Assembly: GCA_959347315.1 (NCBI GenBank)
Contig: OY365822.1
Location: 10,938,996 to 11,002,995, forward strand
Direction of reading: 5' to 3'
Origin: Bimastos eiseni
Lineage: Eukaryota > Annelida > Clitellata > Crassiclitellata > Lumbricidae
DNA: 64,000 nucleotides
The first letter of the stretch is position 1. Each line of letters begins with the position of its first letter. Below are positions 59,389 through 64,000 of this stretch, one piece after another. The translations under genes and the position numbers were made by a program. A model generated the notes under the pieces. The model made no database searches, had not been told where the DNA came from, and worked only from the letters and a program-made list of their open reading frames with translations.

Positions 59389-59792
59389 ACCCAATAATAC
59401 TCTTGAGACTTGAGCCTTACGTGTTTGTCATCTATGAAGTCCATTCCAACAGTGTAATACCTTCAATCTAAGTGACCGTCTTTTACCAGGCGCTGTCAAT
59501 TCGGTCAATGCCTTTCCGCCATGTAGCACCTCAAAAGCGAGCAGTGTACTTAAACGAGCTAACTAGCACCAGAATAGAAGCAGGTAACCCTACTCAGATT
59601 CTTACCTGCAATGAGCGAGCACCTCTGTGAGCGGAGCAGTGGCTTCAGCCTTCAGAAGCACTAAAGAATAATATCGGTCGACATAGGTTGTACTCTTTCC
59701 CGTCGGCATCTGACTGTGCCTACTAGTTCTTTACGTTAGAACTTGTTTCCTACACCTGCCACTTCGACTAAGTTACTCTCTTTCTCTCTCAG

Positions 59793-59874
59793 GTGTCCGG
59801 CGAGGCGAACGCACAGTGCGCTAGGAAACGAGGCTCCAAGCGCAACGAGATAACCGCAGCCCAGCCGAGACCAG
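59793..59874 (+). CDS. Candidate internal coding exon (82 bp)
   Basis: A strong acceptor, TACTCTCTTTCTCTCTCAG, ends at 59,792. A strong donor, CAG/GTAGGT, starts at 59,875. Of the three frames, only the one beginning at the first base is open, reading VSGEANAQCARKRGSKRNEI and on to QPRP. The exon length (82 = 3x27+1) would shift phase 0 to phase 1. The segment is GC-rich within AT-rich DNA. No protein family recognised, and partner exons were not found. A non-coding RNA exon is equally possible. Confidence 0.35.
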
Positions 59875-60134
59875 GTAGGTAGGAGCCCAGAGGCCACAGC
59901 GGCAGCATTACCGGCCAGAAGGCACCAGGGAGGGGGTCGAGTGGCTAGAACGGGGCCACGGTTCGCGTGGACAATGAACCCTTCTCAGTTTGAATTTCCA
60001 ATTATCGACGACGTTTGAAATCAACTTCTGAGCGTTGATAGAATGAATACGACTTCTAAAATGCTTCTAGTTGGAATTGATGCCCAACTTGCTTCGTCTT
60101 CCCTCTGAAAGACAGGATGACTGGATGGCAGAGC

Positions 60135-60460
60135 GACCCCAAGACCACCCATGGTCAGACCACACCGTGAGAGATCACACCATTTGAAGTCACATGCGAG
60201 AGGCCACACAAGTAATCGTCCACACCATGAGAGGCCACATATAGGAGGCCATATATGAGTAACCACAACATGAGAGAACACACCGTGAGAGGGAGAGCCC
60301 ACATATGAGAAACAACAGCTTGAGAGGACACAACATGAGAGGCCACGCCAAAAGAGGCCACATGTGAGAAACAACAACATGAGAGCACACACCATGAGAG
60401 GCCACGTCATTTTAAGTCACATGTGAAAGGCCACACAAGTACATGTATTGTCCACACCAT
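60135..60460 (+). repeat. Degenerate 'gagaggccacac' minisatellite
   Basis: Irregular units of about 15-21 bp based on 'catgagaggccacac' with 'gagaaacaacaacatg' variants. It encodes artefact frames on the minus strand. Confidence 0.85.
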
Positions 60461-60724
60461 GAGCGACGGTAGCGACCACACGATGACCTCCATGACACGA
60501 CCTCCTGGAACCATGGACTCAGACTGATTATTCCCAATACCTTGCTTATGCTTCCGTTGACACTTTGCATCGGAAGTTGGAACGATATTCCATCTACGAT
60601 TGACCCCATGATCTCAGCTGGGGTACGTCTGCATCTGATTAAGTTGCCGCGGTGAGAGGCGTTAAGAAATCCGTAAATACTATACAATGAACGACCACAC
60701 CATATGTTGCCACAACATAAGAAG
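60461..60724. other. Short unique stretch between related minisatellites
   Basis: No gene. Its edges ('accatgagcgac', 'aatgaacgaccac') resemble degenerate units of the flanking arrays. Confidence 0.4.
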
Positions 60725-60910
60725 CCAGACAATGAGAATTCATGCCATGTGAAGTCATGCCATGAGAAGTCATGCCATGAGAAGTCATGCCAGGAGAAGT
60801 CATGCCACGAGAAGTCATGCCACGAGAAGTCATGCCACGAGAAGTCATGCCATGAGAAGTCATGTCATGAGAAGTCATGTCATGAGTAGTCATGCCATGA
60901 GAGGACACAC
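60725..60910 (+). repeat. 15-bp 'catgagaagtcatgc' minisatellite
   Basis: About twelve units. It is probably an offshoot of the array at 60,135, sharing 'catgagagg' type units at its right end. Confidence 0.95.
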
Positions 60911-61019
60911 TTTTATAGACACCATGGAGCACTATCTTGTAATATAACATACCCGCATATACAGTTGCGAGAGTCATTTAGAAATTTTTGATATAGGGCA
61001 GTAAGGGGCTATATAACTG

Positions 61020-61313
61020 TAATTATAGCAATAAATATGATTATGGTGATAGTAATAGTGATAGTAGCAGTAGTAGTTGAAGTGGAAGGGAAGTAGTAGT
61101 AGTAGTAGCAATAATGATAATAATAATAAAAATAATAATAATAATTTAAAAAATAATAAGAAGAAGAATCGGAGAAGACGTAACCGTTCCAGATAACCAA
61201 TTTCTTCTGACTCCACACAACTTTTATATCACCTGAGGGATCAGAACTACCTCGGGTTAAAAAATATAATAATAACAATAATAATAATAATAATAATAAT
61301 AATGATAATAATA

Positions 61314-61374
<61 letters not shown>

Positions 61375-61380
61375 TTTATA
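61020..61380. repeat. (AAT)n/(AGT)n microsatellites
   Basis: Two runs at 61,050-61,150 and 61,262-61,375, on either side of a small dispersed repeat. Confidence 0.93.
61150..61265 (-). repeat. Microsatellite-associated small repeat, copy 3
   Basis: On the minus strand: TTTTTTAACCCGAGGTAG, then GATCCCTCAGG, then TATCTGGAACGG. Same order and similar spacing as the copy at 43,587. Both sides are trinucleotide microsatellite. Confidence 0.6.
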
Positions 61381-62164
61381 CTAATAATAATGATAATGAT
61401 AACGGAGTGACTACTCTATTATAATAAAAAAATTCATCATCATCATCATCACCACCACCATCATAATGATTAAAAATATCAATGTAGGAAAAGTAAAGTT
61501 GTAGTGTTTTTTTTCTTCTGTTAAAGCTGTAAATGTAAATATTAGTGTATGGCGTCTGTACTGTAAGAGACGCCATATGATAATGGCGTCCCGTAAAGAC
61601 TGCTCCAATGACTTCGAAGAATGAAGAGTAAAAAGTCAAATAAATAAATATTAACTAAAGAATTGTATTTGTTAAGTAGTGATCAGATTCAAACCTTTAC
61701 TCCTCATTGTCCGAGTTCGATCGTCGGCTGTGGCATTAGGAGGCGATAAGATCCAGCTACGGCGGTTACTGCTGCAGCGACCGGCATCCCACCAGTAACC
61801 AATGGCAACTGTGAAAGCAGACACGCAATGATTCGGACGAACGGACGTCAGACGGAGGGCATCTCATGCGATGGAAGGCAGCGTGACCATTCGATGGAAA
61901 CCATGTCTAAATACAGCAGGGTCTACCGCGCACACGGTGAGGCGAGTTTGATGTCTGTAAGCGTGGTACATTGTGGTTATCGCATGCCATACATTGGGAT
62001 ACGTATATGGTACTATGTGGTCTGTGCATTGTACATTGTGCAATATGACTCGAACGTGGTACTTCTAGCATTGTTTACATCATACATTTTGGTCTGCGTT
62101 GTTCATGGTACATTGCGCTCAGTGCAGCGTTACATTCAGCCTGATGATGTTGCTGGGCTACCAC
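61381..62164. other. Non-coding stretch
   Basis: (CAT/CAC)n at 61,434-61,462. The inverted words GACGCCATATGATAATGGCGTC lie at 61,569-61,590. No gene recognised. Confidence 0.45.
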
Positions 62165-62948
62165 GATTATCTTCAGAAACAGTTGTTGTCTAGTTATCTT
62201 TAGAAACAGTTGTTGTCTAGTTATCTTCAGAAACAGTTGTTGTCTAGTTATCTTCAGAAACAGTTGTTGTCTAGTTATCTTCAGAAACAGTTGTTGTCTA
62301 GTTATCTTCAGAAGCAGTTGTTGTCTAGTTATCTTCAGAAACAGTTGTTGTCTACTTATCTTCAGAAGCAGTTGTTGTCTAGTTATCTTCAGAAACAGTT
62401 GTTGTCTAGTTATCTTCAGAAACAGTTGTTGTCTAGTTATCTTCAGAAACAGTTGTTGTCTAGTTATCTTCAGAAACAGTTGTTGTCTAGTTATCCTCAG
62501 AAACAGTTGTTGTCTACTTATCTTCAGAAGCAGTTGTTGTCTAGTTATCTTCAGAAACAGTTGTTGTCTAGTTATCTTCAGAAACAGTTGTTGTCTAGTT
62601 ATCTTCAGAAACAGTTGTTGTCTAGTTATCTTCAGAAACAGTTGTTGTCTAGTTATCTTCAGAAACAGTTGTTGTCTAGTTATCTTCAGAAACAGTTGTT
62701 GTCTAGTTATCCTCAGAAACAGTTGTTGTCTACTTATCTTCAGAAACAGTTGTTGTCTAGTTATCTTCAGAAACAGTTGTTGTCTAGTTATCTTCAGAAA
62801 CAGTTGTTGTCTAGTTATCTTCAGAAACAGTTGTTGTCTAGTTATCTTCAGAAACAGTTGTTGTCTAGTTATCCTCAGAAACAGTTGTTGTCTAGTTATC
62901 TTCAGAAACAATTGTTGTCTAGTTATCTTCAGAAGCAATTGTTGTCTA
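62165..62948 (+). repeat. 27-bp minisatellite, about 29 copies
   Basis: Unit 'tagttatcttcagaaacag' plus 'ttgttgtc'. Variant units (TCCTCAG at 62,494, 62,710 and 62,872; CTACTTATC at 62,352, 62,514 and 62,730) recur at 6- and 8-unit spacing, showing block duplication. Because 27 is a multiple of 3, frames on both strands are open throughout (9-residue repeats QLLSSYLQK and LFLKITRQQ). No start context or flanking domain supports a gene. Confidence 0.95.
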
Positions 62949-63514
62949 GTTGTGGACTATTCTGCTGCGTAACACACGACTGCACGACGTGCTGGACAAA
63001 TTAGTTCTAGTTCATCGCAGACATTGCTTCAAGGAAGGCAATCAGTTAATAAGAAAGAACAGGGCACCAGTCTATCTCTCGAATGCCATTCCTTATCGTC
63101 GCGGCAAGCACCGCTCGCTATGCAAAGCGGGAGAAACAGTGAAAAAACAGCGATTCCGTTGTCAACGTTACAGCATGTTGCTTAGCAACTATGCATTACC
63201 ATATTGCAGATAATGGAAGAAAACAGTTGCTTGGATCATCGACAGAGGCGCCACTTGCATCTGGATCATCGATTAATATGTCAAATGAAACAACGTCTAT
63301 TGCATGGGACATCAATTATAGTTCATTTGTCTGTTGTTCTACGTTGGTCATATTTGTATAGCTGGGTCATATAGCGAAACGTTAATAAGTGCATAGATAT
63401 TTCAATGTGTGAAGTAATCTTTCAGTATTCAAAAGCTAAAAATCTGTAGCTTAATCTGATAATAATCTTTTCACGACTATCTCTAATGTAATGTATAATG
63501 TAAATCCTCGAAAA
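62949..63514. other. Non-coding stretch with an X-box-like site
   Basis: No gene recognised. A GC-richer segment lies at 63,095-63,190. It ends in the palindrome described separately. Confidence 0.45.
63177..63189. promoter_or_regulatory. RFX X-box-like palindrome
   Basis: GTTGCTTAGCAAC is a perfect GTTGCT/AGCAAC inverted repeat with a 1-base spacer, matching the RFX binding pattern. It may occur by chance; no gene start was found nearby. Confidence 0.25.
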
Positions 63515-63600
63515 TGTCTCAGGGCCCACAAAAGCCACGTCAAGGAGACCAGCTTATTCACCGGCGCTATGCCAAATCAAGTCCGCAATAGCCAATTCTC
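63515..63600 (+). repeat. SINE-like dispersed repeat, copy 5
   Basis: Core 'gaccagcttattcaccggc' then 'gctatgccaaatcaag'. Confidence 0.55.
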
Positions 63601-64000
63601 TCGTTTCCTTTCGGTGCCGGGTCGAAATCCAGGTCACTCAGGTATCTTCCTCAAATAGTTAAATAGCGAATATGGAGGTTTAAACGAAACGTATTGGTGC
63701 ATACGTCTCAATAGTTCCTTGGTCTTTTTGATGCTAGTATTTAATATGTCAGCTGCATGCATCGCTGTGCGTAATTCATAGACCCTTTGCGCTTAGTCAA
63801 TTTGTCTGCTACGTTATGCCTTTCTCTTTGGTATATTTGATTTGCAGGTATGATAGTGGTTTTGCTGATTTAGATCAAAACATTTAGTTGACAAGAATAT
63901 TATTATTATTCGGTTGCATATACCGCAAGGTGGATTCACCTCAAGGCCGCCTTTTCAGTGTATTCCTACGCAATGTCCTGTATTATGTTGGACGCATCAT
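63601..64000. other. Non-coding stretch to the window end
   Basis: Nothing recognised. Confidence 0.4.

Noticed and set aside
60725..60910. Short regular repeats that might suggest a CRISPR array
   Set aside because: Units are contiguous, with no unique spacers. They are minisatellites, as at 44,151 and 53,672.
62075..63004. Frames of 287 (-) and 264 (+) codons
   Set aside because: Both are read-through of the 27-bp minisatellite on opposite strands; no domain lies outside the repeat.

Overview
The window is animal nuclear DNA: one huge AT-rich satellite block, then an intron-rich, repeat-laden arm with very few genes. There is no operon structure, ribosome binding site, rRNA, tRNA gene or CRISPR array. 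A rhodopsin-like GPCR, a mariner-type transposase, CR1/L2-like LINE remains, tRNA-derived SINEs and hAT-type MITEs fit a metazoan. The frequent short words around TAGGCCTAC and the 'tatagcgcc' repeat tails suggest an echinoderm or another ambulacrarian; this last point is an impression, not a proof.

Layout. (1) 1-19,760: satellite of ~67-bp monomers, open at the left edge of the window, with local higher-order repeats and a 2,945-bp block duplicated in tandem. (2) 19,760-20,640: transition with 213-bp trimers. (3) 20,640-26,213: very regular 157-bp dimeric higher-order array of ~78-79-bp monomers made from the same ancestral unit by an ~11-bp insertion. (4) 26,214-31,890: array edge, a 5'-truncated LINE, a long-TIR MITE, a hAT-type MITE and SINE-like copies. 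(5) 31,894-33,582 (-): an intact single-exon class A GPCR. (6) 33,583-40,390: no gene; SINE, hAT MITE and minisatellites. (7) 40,393-41,774: a complete Tc1/mariner-type element with perfect 26-bp TIRs and an intact DD37D transposase. (8) 42,180-44,793: simple repeats, a LINE 3' end and a foldback element whose arms carry minisatellites. (9) 45,066-46,736 (-): a Ser/Thr-rich protein with two LxxLL motifs, preceded by a splice acceptor. (10) 46,860-64,000: no confident gene, but dense microsatellites and minisatellites, three more MITEs, two more SINEs, one candidate internal exon at 59,793-59,874 and a 27-bp minisatellite of about 29 copies.

The genes do not form a pathway: a receptor, a probable nuclear regulator and a transposase are simply neighbours. 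The most interesting content is repeat biology: the monomer switch in the satellite, a four-copy MITE family with 8-bp target duplications (one inserted at the head of a SINE), the foldback element, and small dispersed elements that repeatedly sit beside microsatellites. All calls were made by reading; repeat-copy boundaries are approximate unless a target duplication is quoted.
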